Counted from the first letter of the stretch, positions 8,170 to 17,641 are shown. The stretch is 64,000 bases of DNA from Actinocatenispora sp963815125 (GCA_963815125.1 CAWFFM010000002.1:1426001-1490000); one strand, 5' to 3'. The notes: generated by a model not told the origin, from the letters alone. Program-made: numbers and translations.

Positions 8170-11100
8170 GCCGGTTCCGTGTCCTTGAGTCGTTGACTGA
8201 TCACCTGGGTGATGCCGCCGCGCATGGTGACGCCGTACAGCGCGTCGGCGATCTCCATCGTCCGCTTCTGGTGGGTGACGACGATCAGCTGGCTCTCCTC
8301 CTGCAGCAGCTTCATGACGTCCAGCAGCCGGCCCAGGTTGACGTCGTCCAGCGCCGCCTCCACCTCGTCCATCACGTAGAACGGGCTGGGGCGGGCCCGG
8401 AAGATCGCGCACAGCAGGGCCACGGCGGTCAGCGAACGTTCACCTCCGGACAGCAGGGACAGCCGCTTGACCTTCTTGTTCGGCGGCCGGGCCTCCACCT
8501 CGATACCGGTGGTGAGCAGATCGTCCGGGTCGGTGAGTACCAGCCGGCCCTCGCCGCCGGGGAACAGTACGCCGAAGACGATCTCGAACTCCCGGGCGGT
8601 GTCCTCGTACGCGCTGCGGAACACCTCCAGGATCCGGTCGTCGACCTCCTTGACCACGGTGAGCAGGTCCCGGCGGGTGGCCTTGAGATCCTCCAGCTGC
8701 TCGGAGAGGAACTTGAACCGTTCCTCCAGCGCCGCGAACTCCTCCAGCGCCAGCGGGTTCACCTTGCCCAGCAGGGTCAGTTCCCGTTCCGCCCGCGCGG
8801 CGCGCTTCTCCTGCACCGGCCGGTCGTACGGTCTGGGCTCCGGTACCGGTTTGTCGTCCGCCTCGGCCGCGGCGAGGTCCGCCGCCGACGGCGGTACCGG
8901 CTGCTGCGGCCCGTACTCGGTGAGCAGGGTGTCCAGGTCGAGGCCATAACCTTCGGCCGCCTTGGCCTCCAGTTGTTCGATCCGCAGGCGCTGTTCGGCG
9001 CGCGCCACCTCGTCGCGGTGCAGCGCGTCGGTCAACCGTTCCAGCTCGGCGGCCAGTTCCCTGACCTGGCCGCGTACCTCACGCAGCTCGGCCTCCCGGT
9101 TGTCGCGGGCCGCGGCCACCGCGTCGCGTTCGGCTGCGGCCGACACCAGCGACTCACCGATCCGGTGCAACGTCGCCTGCGCGGCCAGCGACACGGCGCG
9201 GGCCACCGAGGCGCCCCGGGCCCGACGCTCCCGGCGGGCCGCGGCACGTTCCCGGGCAGCGCGTTCCTGGGCGGCCTGGCGGGCCAGACCGTCGGCCCGG
9301 CCGGACAGCGCGCGGGCCCGTTCCTCGGCGGTACGGACCGCCAGCCGGGCCTCCATCTCCGCCTGCCGGGAGGGGCCCACGGCGGCGGACAGCTCGTCGC
9401 GCAGGGTCGAGTCCGGCTCGTCGTCCACCGGCGTCGACTCCACCAGGCGAAGTCGTTCCTCCAGGTCCGCGAGTCCGGCCAGGTCCGCGTCCCGGGCCCG
9501 TTCGGCCTTCTCCCGGGAGGCAGCCAGCCGGTCCGCCTCGCCCTGGGCGGATCGTGCCCCGGCACCCAACTCGGCCAGTCGCCGGGACTGGGCGTGATGC
9601 CGCTGTTCGGCCTCCCGGCGGAGCCTGGTCACCTCCTGGGTTGCCTCCTTGCGCGCGGCCACGTCCTGCCGGGCACCGGACAACTGGGCGCCGAGCAGAT
9701 CCACCCGCTGCTCGAACTCGACCCGATGTTCGCGTGCCTCGTCCATCGCGGCCTGTACCTCGATGAAACTGGGCGATGAGGCAGAACCGCCGGCGACCAG
9801 GTCGATGCCCAGCACGTCACCTTCCACGGTGACGGCACGCAACGTCGGATCAGCGTCGATCAGGCTCCGGGCCGCGGCGAGATCGGTCACCAGCGCGGTG
9901 TGGCCGAGTATCCCGGCCAGCGCGGGGCGCAGCTCCGCCGGAGCCTTGATAACGTCCAGCGCCCACCGGGCGCCATCGGGCAACGGCGCGGACCCGTCCG
10001 TGTCCGTCGGATCGGCGGCACCGACCAGCAGCGTGGCCCGGCCGGCGTCGTCGGCCTTCAGCAGTTGTACGGCGGCCACGGCCTGGTCCACCGCCCGGAC
10101 CGCGACGGCGTCGGCGTACGGGCCGAGAGCGGCGGCCAGCGCCACCTCACATCCGGGTTCCACCGCGAGCAGCGCCGCGACACTGCCCAGTACGCCCGGC
10201 AACCGGTCACCCGCGGCCAGCAGGGCACCCGCGCCGTCCTTGCGGCGCAGGCCCATCGACAGGGCCTCCTCGCGGGCCTTCCACTGTGCCGCCTCCCGTT
10301 CGGCAGCCCGTTCCGCGTCGGTCAACTCCTTGACCCGCGCCTCGGCATCCTGCTGCTCCTGGCGGGCAGCGGTCAGCCGGTTCTCCAGATCGGTGTCACC
10401 GGAGTCCAGCCCGTCGATGTTCTCCTGGGTGACGGCCAGTTCCTCCTGGGCCGCCGCGGCGCGTTCGCGCGCCTCGGCGAGCGCGGTCGACACCCGGGCG
10501 ATCTCGTCGGACGCGGCCTGCGAGCGGGTACGCAGGGCGTTGACCTGACCGGTCAGCGTCGCCAGTCCCTCGCGCCGGTCGGCCACCGCCTTGACCGCGG
10601 CGACCAGTTCCCGCTCGGCCTGCTGCAGGTCGGCCTCCACCTGCTGGCGGTATTCCACCGTCTCGGCGAGCCGGGCATGTTCCTCCTGCAGGGCCTCACG
10701 GAGCTCGGCCTCCTGCTCGCGGACCCGCTGTGCCTCGTTCTCCAGTTGTTCGGGGTCGCGGCCGGGCCGTTCGTCCTCGCGTTCGGTGGACAGGAACCGC
10801 AGCCTCTCGGCGGCGAGCTGGCCGGTCGAGCGGAACCGTTCCTGCAGGGCGGACAGCCTGTACCAGGTCTCCTGGGCCCGGGCGAGGATCGGGGCGTCGG
10901 CCGCCAGTTCGGCCTCCAGTTCATTGAGCCGACGCTGGGCGCTCTGGTGGGCGATCTCGCTGCGCTGTCGACTGATCCGGACCGACTCCTCGTCGGCGAC
11001 GTCCTTCTGCAGCGAGCCGCGGAGCCCGGTCAGATCGTCGGCCAACAACCGGAGCCGGGCGTCCCGCAGGTCGGACTGGATACCGGCGGCCCTTCGGGCG

Positions 11101-11732
11101 ATCTCGGCCTGCTTGCCCAGCGGTTTGAGCTGGCGGCGTAGTTCCGCGGTCAGGTCCTGTACCCGGTTGAGGTTGGCCTGCATCGCGTCGAGCTTGCGCA
11201 GCGCCTTCTCTTTGCGCTTGCGATGTTTGAGGACACCGGCGGCCTCCTCGATGAACGCCCGGCGGTCCTCCGGCTTGGCGTGCAGCACCGCGTCCAACTG
11301 GCCCTGCCCGACGATGACGTGCATCTCCCGGCCGATGCCGGAGTCCGACAGCAGTTCCTGGATGTCCAGTAGCCGGCACCGGTCACCGTTGATCTCGTAC
11401 TCACCGTCGCCGGACCGGAACAGCCGACGGGTGATCGACACCTCGGTGTACTCGATCGGCAACGCACCATCGGTGTTGTCGATGGTCAGCGTGACCTCGG
11501 CGCGGCCGAGCGGGGCACGTCCCGAGGTGCCGGCGAAGATGACGTCGTCCATCTTCCCGCCGCGCAGCGCCTTGGCACCCTGCTCGCCGAGTACCCAGGC
11601 GATCGCGTCCACCACGTTGGACTTACCGGAGCCGTTTGGTCCGACCACGCAGGTGATACCTGGTTCGAGCTTCAGGGTCGTGGCCGTGGCGAACGACTTG
11701 AAGCCCTTCAGGGTAAGGCTCTTGAGATGCAC
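8166..11732 (-). CDS. smc: Chromosome segregation protein SMC
   Basis: Full-length SMC ATPase, 1188 residues, of the condensin complex that compacts and segregates the chromosome with ScpA and ScpB. The N-terminal head has Walker A GPNGSGKSN near residue 32. Long heptad coiled coils rich in Glu, Arg and Ala flank a hinge at about residues 503-640, and the C-terminal head carries LSGGERS near residue 1090 and Walker B FYVMDEVEAALDD near 1125. Start ATG 11732 (MHLKSLTLKGFKSF) is the standard family start. It is translationally coupled to the downstream HAD gene. ScpAB is not in the window, which is normal for actinobacteria. Confidence 0.98.
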   Translation of the reverse strand: MHLKSLTLKGFKSFATATTLKLEPGITCVVGPNGSGKSNVVDAIAWVLGEQGAKALRGGKMDDVIFAGTSGRAPLGRAEVTLTIDNTDGALPIEYTEVSITRRLFRSGDGEYEINGDRCRLLDIQELLSDSGIGREMHVIVGQGQLDAVLHAKPEDRRAFIEEAAGVLKHRKRKEKALRKLDAMQANLNRVQDLTAELRRQLKPLGKQAEIARRAAGIQSDLRDARLRLLADDLTGLRGSLQKDVADEESVRISRQRSEIAHQSAQRRLNELEAELAADAPILARAQETWYRLSALQERFRSTGQLAAERLRFLSTEREDERPGRDPEQLENEAQRVREQEAELREALQEEHARLAETVEYRQQVEADLQQAERELVAAVKAVADRREGLATLTGQVNALRTRSQAASDEIARVSTALAEARERAAAAQEELAVTQENIDGLDSGDTDLENRLTAARQEQQDAEARVKELTDAERAAEREAAQWKAREEALSMGLRRKDGAGALLAAGDRLPGVLGSVAALLAVEPGCEVALAAALGPYADAVAVRAVDQAVAAVQLLKADDAGRATLLVGAADPTDTDGSAPLPDGARWALDVIKAPAELRPALAGILGHTALVTDLAAARSLIDADPTLRAVTVEGDVLGIDLVAGGSASSPSFIEVQAAMDEAREHRVEFEQRVDLLGAQLSGARQDVAARKEATQEVTRLRREAEQRHHAQSRRLAELGAGARSAQGEADRLAASREKAERARDADLAGLADLEERLRLVESTPVDDEPDSTLRDELSAAVGPSRQAEMEARLAVRTAEERARALSGRADGLARQAAQERAARERAAARRERRARGASVARAVSLAAQATLHRIGESLVSAAAERDAVAAARDNREAELREVRGQVRELAAELERLTDALHRDEVARAEQRLRIEQLEAKAAEGYGLDLDTLLTEYGPQQPVPPSAADLAAAEADDKPVPEPRPYDRPVQEKRAARAERELTLLGKVNPLALEEFAALEERFKFLSEQLEDLKATRRDLLTVVKEVDDRILEVFRSAYEDTAREFEIVFGVLFPGGEGRLVLTDPDDLLTTGIEVEARPPNKKVKRLSLLSGGERSLTAVALLCAIFRARPSPFYVMDEVEAALDDVNLGRLLDVMKLLQEESQLIVVTHQKRTMEIADALYGVTMRGGITQVISQRLKDTEPA

Positions 11733-12062
11733 TGGCCTGTCGATCTCCCCATGGAGGCTGATACGGAACGCGCGGCATGCTGTCGACCGCAGGCGTCACG
11801 TACCGGGAGCTGCCCTTCCTGCGGCGCCCGGATATGCACCTTCCGGCAGGCTACCGCGCGGTCCCCGGTGGACCGGGTACCCGACACCCCGTCGGGCGTG
11901 CCCTCACGGACCAGCCGCGATACACACTCCCCCGACGCTACCTGGCCTGGTACCAGACAGCAGGGACGTACCGGGTACTTATCCTCCAGGCTGGACAGAA
12001 ATCAGCGCGCCGACGCTGTCACCAGTGTCGGCGCGCGATAGTGCAGGCAGGCTCCGCTGCTG
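11733..12062. other. 330-base intergenic region upstream of smc
   Basis: No protein gene with convincing codon pattern is visible here. The stretch should hold the smc promoter (minus strand, near 11733-11900) and, at 12005-12036, the hairpin that ends the small coiled-coil gene. The short open frames that cross it have no recognisable family and no ribosome site. Confidence 0.6.
12005..12036 (-). terminator. Hairpin terminator after the small coiled-coil gene
   Basis: Fourteen-base inverted repeat (GCGCGCCGACGCTG and CAGTGTCGGCGCGC) with one G-T wobble and a four-base loop, starting 27 bases after the stop at 12063. There is no T-tract, as is common for actinobacterial terminators. Confidence 0.7.
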
Positions 12063-12257
12063 TCAGGTGAGCGCTGGCTCGGAGATCCTGAGCAGCTCGT
12101 CGGATGCCTGAGCCGCAGCTGTCAGCCGATCATTCTCGGCCTGCAACCGTGCGACCTCGAACTCCAGCGCCCTGGTGCGGGCGCGTAGACGGGTGACCTC
12201 GTCCAGCATGCGCCGGTCTGGCGCACTGCCGACGTGGCCGTAGAGGGCCTTCGCCAT
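12063..12257 (-). CDS. Small conserved coiled-coil protein ('MAKALYGHVG' family)
   Basis: Sixty-four-residue protein. It begins MAKALYGHVGSAPDRRM and continues as a single predicted coiled coil (LRARTRALEFEVARLQAEND), with Leu and aliphatic residues at heptad spacing. I recall very similar N-termini in small proteins of unknown function from Streptomyces and Micromonospora. Start ATG 12257 has a strong ribosome site (AAGGAG) and is preferred over an upstream in-frame start at 12299. It sits alone between acyP and smc with its own terminator. No function is established; being next to smc may be only conserved gene order. Confidence 0.82.
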   Translation of the reverse strand: MAKALYGHVGSAPDRRMLDEVTRLRARTRALEFEVARLQAENDRLTAAAQASDELLRISEPALT

Positions 12258-12409
12258 GGTGTCTCCTTGCGAATGCGTCGCCGGGTGGCCAGGAAGCACA
12301 CCCCGTTACCTGGTGGGCACCTCGGTCGGGTGCACGAGGCGACGTCCATATAGTGTGCCCGACAGCCCAACATCGTCAAGATGACGTGAGTCTCGTCGAC
12401 TCAATCGTT

Positions 12410-12745
12410 TCATCCTGCTATAAAGCTGTTCATATCCCCGCGTGGGGTCTCGGACCGTTCGTCGACCTCGTCCACCCGTCCCGGGGCCCCGGGTCCGCGC
12501 AGCGCGTCGAGCAGAGCCCCACACCGGGCAACGGGTCCCTCGGCCACCACCTCGACCGAGCCGTCCGCCAGATTCCGGGCCGATCCGCGCAGTCCCAGGT
12601 CTAGCGCGTGGGAACGGACCCAGGCTCGGAAGCCGACACCTTGGACCCGGCCACGCACCAGTGCCACCAGTCGGATGGTCGTGGTCTGTTCGGCTCCGCC
12701 CATGACTGGTGATCTGCTCCGTGCCCGAGATCTCTCGGTGTTCAC
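12410..12745 (-). CDS. acyP: Acylphosphatase
   Basis: Hydrolyses acyl phosphates such as carbamoyl or acetyl phosphate. The core is typical: GRVQGVGFRAWV carries the phosphate-binding loop and catalytic Arg, and GLRGSARNLADGSVEVVAEG carries the catalytic Asn. The C-terminus (RVDEVDERSETPRGD) also fits. About 111 residues from GTG 12745, or 97 from ATG 12703 (MGGAEQ); the second start gives the more usual length (about 90-95) but has the weaker ribosome site, so the start is uncertain. acyP between smc and mutM matches M. tuberculosis order (Rv2922A). Confidence 0.92.
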   Translation of the reverse strand: MNTERSRARSRSPVMGGAEQTTTIRLVALVRGRVQGVGFRAWVRSHALDLGLRGSARNLADGSVEVVAEGPVARCGALLDALRGPGAPGRVDEVDERSETPRGDMNSFIAG

Positions 12746-12812
12746 CCATCACCACCACTCTAACGCCGGACGCAAGTGCCGGAGGATGATACGCGTCCTG
12801 ACCCCCGATCCA

Positions 12813-13679
12813 TCACCTCCGTGGCTGGCGAGGTACCGGCTGGCAGCGGGGACAGCGGTACGAGGAACGGTTCATGAACGGCTCCCGCCGGATCACCGAG
12901 CCGCAGCGTGGACAGGGTTCACCGGCCCGGCCGTACACCGCCAGGGACCGGTCGAAGTAGCCACTTTCGCCATTGACGTCGACATACAGCGCGTCGAAGC
13001 TGGTACCGCCCGCACGCAGCGCCTCAGCCAGGACCGCACGCACCGTGCCGAGCAGTCCGAGCAGTACCGGCCGGGTCATGTTCTCGGTCGGCCGGGCCCA
13101 GTGCAGTCTGGCCCGCCACAGCGCCTCGTCCGCGTAGATGTTGCCGACCCCGGAGATGAGGCTCTGGTCCAGCAGCGCCCGTTTGAGACCGGTCCGACGC
13201 CGACGGACAGCGGCGACGAACTCCGCATCGTCGAAGGCGGGGTCGACCGGATCACGGGCGATGTGCGCTATCTCGGCGGGCAGCTCGGCCCCGCCCGCCG
13301 ACAACGACAGGCCACCGAACGTCCGCTGGTCGACAAAACGCAGACCCGGGCCGCCGTCGGTGAATTCGATCCGAACCCGCAGATGCCGTTCCTCCGGCGC
13401 CTGGGACGGCTGCATCACCAGTTGACCGGACATGCCCAGATGGGCCAGTACCGCGTCACCCGGCACGCCCGGGCCGTCCAGCGGCAGCCAGAGGTACTTG
13501 CCCCGTCGGCGCACCCCGACGATCGTGCGACCCACCAGCCCGGCGGCGAAGTGCTCGGCACCCGGCGCGTGGCGGCGTACCGCCCGGGGATGGTGCACCT
13601 GCACCTGCGCGATGGTCCGGCCGGTGATCCACCGGTCCAGTCCGGACCGGACGGTCTCCACCTCGGGCAGCTCAGGCAC
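12813..13679 (-). CDS. mutM: Formamidopyrimidine-DNA glycosylase (Fpg/MutM)
   Basis: Base-excision repair enzyme that removes 8-oxoguanine and formamidopyrimidines and nicks the AP site. It begins MPELPEVETV; Pro2 is the catalytic nucleophile after Met removal and Glu3 is the general acid. Lys61 in GKYLWLPLD, LGMSGQL and the helix-two-turn-helix (LLDQSLISGVGNIYADE) are present. The C-terminal zinc finger has four Cys as CPRCG and CPRCQ, with the DNA-binding Arg between (SSYRC). Length 288 residues is standard. Confidence 0.97.
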   Translation of the reverse strand: MPELPEVETVRSGLDRWITGRTIAQVQVHHPRAVRRHAPGAEHFAAGLVGRTIVGVRRRGKYLWLPLDGPGVPGDAVLAHLGMSGQLVMQPSQAPEERHLRVRIEFTDGGPGLRFVDQRTFGGLSLSAGGAELPAEIAHIARDPVDPAFDDAEFVAAVRRRRTGLKRALLDQSLISGVGNIYADEALWRARLHWARPTENMTRPVLLGLLGTVRAVLAEALRAGGTSFDALYVDVNGESGYFDRSLAVYGRAGEPCPRCGSVIRREPFMNRSSYRCPRCQPVPRQPRR

Positions 13680-13725
13680 ATCGGAACGGTACCGCCCAGC
13701 TTCCGGGCACCGACCCGGGCCGCCG

Positions 13726-14907
13726 TCAGATCGAGTACGGCCAGATCGTGATCATGTACGCGCCGAACCAGCAGCCCGTGAGACTCAGCCCCGTCAGCGC
13801 CGGTACGAGGATGCTGGTGCGGGCCACCGACAGCGCCCGGGCCACCGGAAACAGCGCCGACAGCACCGGCACCAACAGTCGCGGCCGGGAGTTGTAGTAG
13901 CCGGAGGAACCGATCACCGTGCCGTACGCGAGCAGACCGTACAGAGCCAGCGGCCACCACTGCCGGTCCATCAGCGCCGCCAGAACCAGGATGCCGGTGA
14001 CGATAATCACGAAGGCGGCGGCAACGGGGATGAACCCGTCCGAGGAACGCAAGGTGTCCAGCACGAAGCTCGTACTCGCCGCTCCCCAGTCGATGCCGGT
14101 TCCCCAGCCCTTCCGCTGCTCCACGAACCAACCGTCGAGGTGGCCCACCCGTAGCCCGACCCACAGCCAGAACGCCGGTACGGTCAGCAGCGCGCCGACC
14201 GCTGCGAGCACCGGCCGCACCCTCGGGCTACCGGCAACACCACGGTCGGACCACACCCGGTACACCGCGAAGCAGGCCAGCGCGACCGCCGCCGCCAGCC
14301 CGGTCGTACGGGTGAGCCCGGCAAGTATCCCGAACAGCCCGGCGACCAGCCAGTAGCGCCGCCGCAGGGCCAACAACATGGCCAGTACGAGCGTGCAGAA
14401 CAGCGCCTCGCTGTAGGCCATGGAGAACACCACCGACATCGGCTGGGCACAGAACAACACCGCCAGCACGTACCCGAACCGCCGGTCCACCAGTTCGGTG
14501 CCCAGCAGATGGATCAGTACCGCGCCGGCCGCGCCGGCCGCCAGCGACACCGCGATACCGGCTGCCGCATCGGACAGACCGAACAGTGCCAGTGCCCGCA
14601 CGCATGCCGGGTAACCCGGGAAGAACGCCAACGTGTTGCCCACGAAGTGACCCGAGTCGTCGTAGGTGTAGCCGTGGTCGTAGCCGTGCCGGGCGATGCG
14701 GAGGAAGAAGTCGGCGTCCCAACTGGTCAACCGCTTCCCGACGGTGGTGTCCGGTTTGGCCAGCAGAGCCACCAGCACCCACTGCACGATGCGGTTCGCG
14801 GCGTAGATCGCCGCCGGCACCCCGACCTGCGCGACCAGCACGGCACGACGATCCGGTACCGGAGAAGTATCCGAACTGTGGTCACGTACCGGATCGAGGG
14901 TGCTCAT
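13726..14907 (-). CDS. PIG-V-like mannosyltransferase family membrane protein
   Basis: Multi-pass membrane protein, 393 residues, with about eight to ten hydrophobic helices. Family features seen: SWDADFFLRIARHGY (early Asp-containing loop), AFFPGYP, MAYSEALF and GLTRTTG, which together are characteristic of the GT-C, PIG-V-like mannosyltransferases that use polyprenyl-phosphate mannose. Catalysis is thus expected on the outer face of the membrane, on a lipid glycan or protein; the acceptor is unknown. It lies between mutM and rnc with gaps of 40-46 bases, inside what is usually a direct fpg-rnc pairing. Confidence 0.8.
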   Translation of the reverse strand: MSTLDPVRDHSSDTSPVPDRRAVLVAQVGVPAAIYAANRIVQWVLVALLAKPDTTVGKRLTSWDADFFLRIARHGYDHGYTYDDSGHFVGNTLAFFPGYPACVRALALFGLSDAAAGIAVSLAAGAAGAVLIHLLGTELVDRRFGYVLAVLFCAQPMSVVFSMAYSEALFCTLVLAMLLALRRRYWLVAGLFGILAGLTRTTGLAAAVALACFAVYRVWSDRGVAGSPRVRPVLAAVGALLTVPAFWLWVGLRVGHLDGWFVEQRKGWGTGIDWGAASTSFVLDTLRSSDGFIPVAAAFVIIVTGILVLAALMDRQWWPLALYGLLAYGTVIGSSGYYNSRPRLLVPVLSALFPVARALSVARTSILVPALTGLSLTGCWFGAYMITIWPYSI

Positions 14908-14947
14908 CGGGCGGGCCGGACAGCACCCGGTGCCGTACGCCGGACGG

Positions 14948-15691
14948 TCATGCCGGATCGGGGTCCGCGCCGCCGCTGCTGGTCATCCGCTCGGACAACT
15001 CCCGCCAGGCCAGCTCGGCGGCCCGCTGCTCGGCTTCCTTCTTGCTGTGGCCGGTGCCGGAACCGAACTGCTCGCCGGCCACCAGCGCCCAGGCGGTGAA
15101 GGTCTTGGCATGGTCCGGGCCGTCCTCGGTGACCCGGTACTCCGGTACGCCGAGCCCGTGCGTGGCCGTCAGTTCCTGCAGACTCGTCTTCCAGTCCAGA
15201 CCCGCACCGCGGCGCGACGCATCGGCCATCATCGGGTCGAACAACCGGTGCACCACCTGTGCGGCGGTGTCCAGACCGTGCTCCAGGTAGACGGCGCCGA
15301 GCAGCGCTTCCGTCGTGTCGGCCAGGATGCTGGACTTGTCCCGCCCCCCGGTCGTCTCCTCGCCCTTGCCCAGCCGCACGTACGCGCCCAGTCCACGGGG
15401 CCCCATGCCGCGCGCGACCTCGGCCAGCGCCCGCATGTTGACCACACTGGCCCGAAGCTTCGCGAGCTGGCCCTCGGGCAGATCCGGGTGGGTGCGGTAG
15501 AGCGAGTCGGTGATGACCAGCCCGAGCACCGCGTCGCCGAGGAACTCCAACCGCTCGTTGGTGGGCAGACCACCATGCTCGTAGGCGTACGAACGGTGCG
15601 TCAGCGCGCGTTCCAACAGGTCGGGTTCCAACCCGACCCCCAGCGCGGCGATCAGCTGCGCCGGCGGCGCCGGTCGGGTGAGGCTATTCAT
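14948..15691 (-). CDS. rnc: Ribonuclease III
   Basis: Double-strand-specific endoribonuclease for rRNA maturation and RNA decay. The signature ERLEFLGDAVLG is at residues 46-57, the second metal-binding block (DTTEALLGAVYLEHG) follows, and a dsRNA-binding domain occupies about residues 168-237 (YRVTEDGPDHAKTFTAW, GHSKKEAEQRAA). Start ATG 15691 (MNSLTRP) overlaps the end of plsX by eight bases; ATGs at 15700 and 15730 would extend the overlap. Length 247 residues fits. Confidence 0.96.
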   Translation of the reverse strand: MNSLTRPAPPAQLIAALGVGLEPDLLERALTHRSYAYEHGGLPTNERLEFLGDAVLGLVITDSLYRTHPDLPEGQLAKLRASVVNMRALAEVARGMGPRGLGAYVRLGKGEETTGGRDKSSILADTTEALLGAVYLEHGLDTAAQVVHRLFDPMMADASRRGAGLDWKTSLQELTATHGLGVPEYRVTEDGPDHAKTFTAWALVAGEQFGSGTGHSKKEAEQRAAELAWRELSERMTSSGGADPDPA

Positions 15692-16715
15692 CTGCACCAT
15701 CCGTACCGGCCGGATACACGGATCGAGCAATCACGTGTGAAACACCTCCAGGTGACCGGGTCGGGCTCTCCCGGAAAGCTTGATCCATCCGCGCAACCCG
15801 GGTCGGTACGGACCGGATCGCCAGCTGGTGGGCCAGCGCGATTCCGGAGGCGAGATCCGCGCCGTCGGCCGCCCCGTGGCAGACCACCACGGTGCCGGTC
15901 ACGCCGAGCAGGGCTGCCGCCCGGGCGACGCTCGGGTCATCCACCGTCGCCACGTCGGGCGCCGCACCACCGGACGTCCGGCCGGCACGCATCCGCAGCG
16001 CGCCCTCGATGCCCTTCAACAGCACGTTCCCGGTGAACCCGTCGGTCACCACGACATCGGCGGTGCCACCCAGCGGCACGTCGTAGCCCTCGACCGGGCC
16101 CACATAGCGTGCGCTGCCGGGCAGCGGGCTGGCAGCCAGCAGTTCATCCGTGGCGCGACGCAGCGCGTCACCGCTGCCCGGTTCGGTACCGATGGACAGC
16201 AGGCCGATGCGGGGAGCGGTGACCCCCAGGGTGGCCAGCGCGTAGCCGGCACCCAGGACCGCGTGCCGGGCGAGGTCCGCCGGGGACGGGCTGGGTGAGG
16301 CACCGACGTCGAGCAGGACCAACGGGCCGTGCAGGGCGGGGATCGTCACCGCCAGCGCGGGCCGGGACAGTTGCGGGTACCGACCGCAGCCGGCCACCGC
16401 TGCGGTCACCGTCAGTCCGGTCGAGCCGGCCGAGACCAGGGCATCGGCCCGCCCGTCGGACATCAGCTGGGTCGCCACCCGTACCGGAGGGACTCCGTCG
16501 GGCTGGACCGGTACGGGCTCCACCTGGCTGCGCAGCGCAGCCGGCAGCCGGGCCAGGAGGTCATCGATGACCTCGGGTGGCCCGACCGGCACCAGCCGGA
16601 GCGAGGTATTGGCACTCAATGCCAGCAGAGCGCCGTCAACCACCACGTCGGGGGCGTTGTCCCCGCCGAGGAGGTCGACGGCGATCCGCGCGGCAGGCCG
16701 CTCGGATCGCGTCAT
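15684..16715 (-). CDS. plsX: Phosphate acyltransferase PlsX
   Basis: Converts acyl-ACP to acyl-phosphate, the acyl donor for the first acylation of glycerol 3-phosphate in phospholipid synthesis. Begins MTRSERPAARIAVDLLGGDNAPD, with the family's GGD block; SAGSTGLTV, LLDVGA, and DGFTGNVLLK (catalytic region) follow. Start ATG 16715 has AGGGAC upstream and lies 13 bases after rpmF; the open frame extends upstream through rpmF but that part is a shadow. The rpmF-plsX-rnc order is the classic bacterial arrangement. At 343 residues it is a little longer than usual at the C-terminus. Confidence 0.95.
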   Translation of the reverse strand: MTRSERPAARIAVDLLGGDNAPDVVVDGALLALSANTSLRLVPVGPPEVIDDLLARLPAALRSQVEPVPVQPDGVPPVRVATQLMSDGRADALVSAGSTGLTVTAAVAGCGRYPQLSRPALAVTIPALHGPLVLLDVGASPSPSPADLARHAVLGAGYALATLGVTAPRIGLLSIGTEPGSGDALRRATDELLAASPLPGSARYVGPVEGYDVPLGGTADVVVTDGFTGNVLLKGIEGALRMRAGRTSGGAAPDVATVDDPSVARAAALLGVTGTVVVCHGAADGADLASGIALAHQLAIRSVPTRVARMDQAFRESPTRSPGGVSHVIARSVYPAGTDGADE

Positions 16716-16728
16716 GTCCCTGGGAGGG

Positions 16729-16902
16729 TCAGACCTCCACGACCTGGCGGCCGTTGTATGTGCCGCACACGCCGCACGCAGCGTGCGGAAGCTTCGGTGA
16801 CTTGCACTGCGGGCACGGCTGGGTCGCCACCGCGCTGGTCTTCCACTGGCTGCGGCGGGACCGCGTGTTGCTCCGCGACATCCGGCGCTTCGGAACAGCC
16901 AC
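16729..16902 (-). CDS. rpmF: 50S ribosomal protein L32
   Basis: Ribosomal large-subunit protein of 57 residues beginning (V)AVPKRRMSRSNTRSRRSQW. Two zinc-ribbon Cys pairs are present (CPQC and CGVC), so this is the zinc-containing 'C+' form. GTG start at 16902 has AGGAG upstream at good spacing. It is followed closely by plsX and preceded by yceD, the standard yceD-rpmF-plsX operon. Confidence 0.98.
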   Translation of the reverse strand: MAVPKRRMSRSNTRSRRSQWKTSAVATQPCPQCKSPKLPHAACGVCGTYNGRQVVEV

Positions 16903-17032
16903 GTCACTCACTCCTGATGATCTACTCGATGGTGGGAACGCGCCGCGCTTCGCGCACGCGGCACTGCTCGGGTCGCACGAGCTACCCCGGCTATTGTGGC
17001 GCATACCGGCGGACGGGCCACCGGCGGCCTGG

Positions 17033-17641
17033 TCAGGACCGGGCTGGCGGCTCCCCGGATGACCGGGAACCCTGCTCGTCCGGCTGTTCCAGCAGGCCTT
17101 CCAGCGCAGCCCAGCGCGTGTCGACGCGCTCGTGTGCATGGTCGGCCGGCAGTTCGTCCAGGGCTACCCCGCACTCGGGGCACAGTCCTGGGCAGTCCGG
17201 GCGGCACAGCGGCGTGTTGGGCAGATCCAGGACGACCGCGTCCCGGACCGCTGGTTCGAGGTCGGCCAGCTCGTCCTGCAGTCGACTGACCTCATCGGCG
17301 GTCGTGGTCTCCTCGGTGGTGCTGCCCGGATAGGCGAACAGCTCCTGGATCTGCGCGACCACGGTGTCGGAGATCGGCCGCAGACACCGGCCGCACTCAC
17401 CCCGGACCGGCGCGGTCACCGTGCCGGAGATGAAGACTCCTTCGGAGGCCGACTCCATCCGCAGGTCGAGGGCCAGATCGGCACCCTCCGGCACACCGAT
17501 CAACGGAAGCCCCAGGTCGGCCGGCGCGGGAACCTCACGGACAACCGGGCGCATCTCGCCGGGTCGCCTCGGCAGCTCACGGGTGGACAGCACCAGCGGC
17601 GCCCGCGGGTCCAGATGGGTCTGTGATGTGCGGTCGGACAT
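17033..17641 (-). CDS. yceD: DUF177/YceD family protein
   Basis: Conserved protein of 202 residues, linked in bacteria and plastids to 23S rRNA processing and normally encoded just before rpmF. The central region has CGRCLRPIS, and the hallmark C-terminal block is LCRPDCPGLCPECG with its Cys cluster. The start ATG 17641 (MSDRTSQTHLDPR) precedes the conserved LVLSTREL. The gap to rpmF is 130 bases. Regulation is not evident. Confidence 0.93.
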   Translation of the reverse strand: MSDRTSQTHLDPRAPLVLSTRELPRRPGEMRPVVREVPAPADLGLPLIGVPEGADLALDLRMESASEGVFISGTVTAPVRGECGRCLRPISDTVVAQIQELFAYPGSTTEETTTADEVSRLQDELADLEPAVRDAVVLDLPNTPLCRPDCPGLCPECGVALDELPADHAHERVDTRWAALEGLLEQPDEQGSRSSGEPPARS

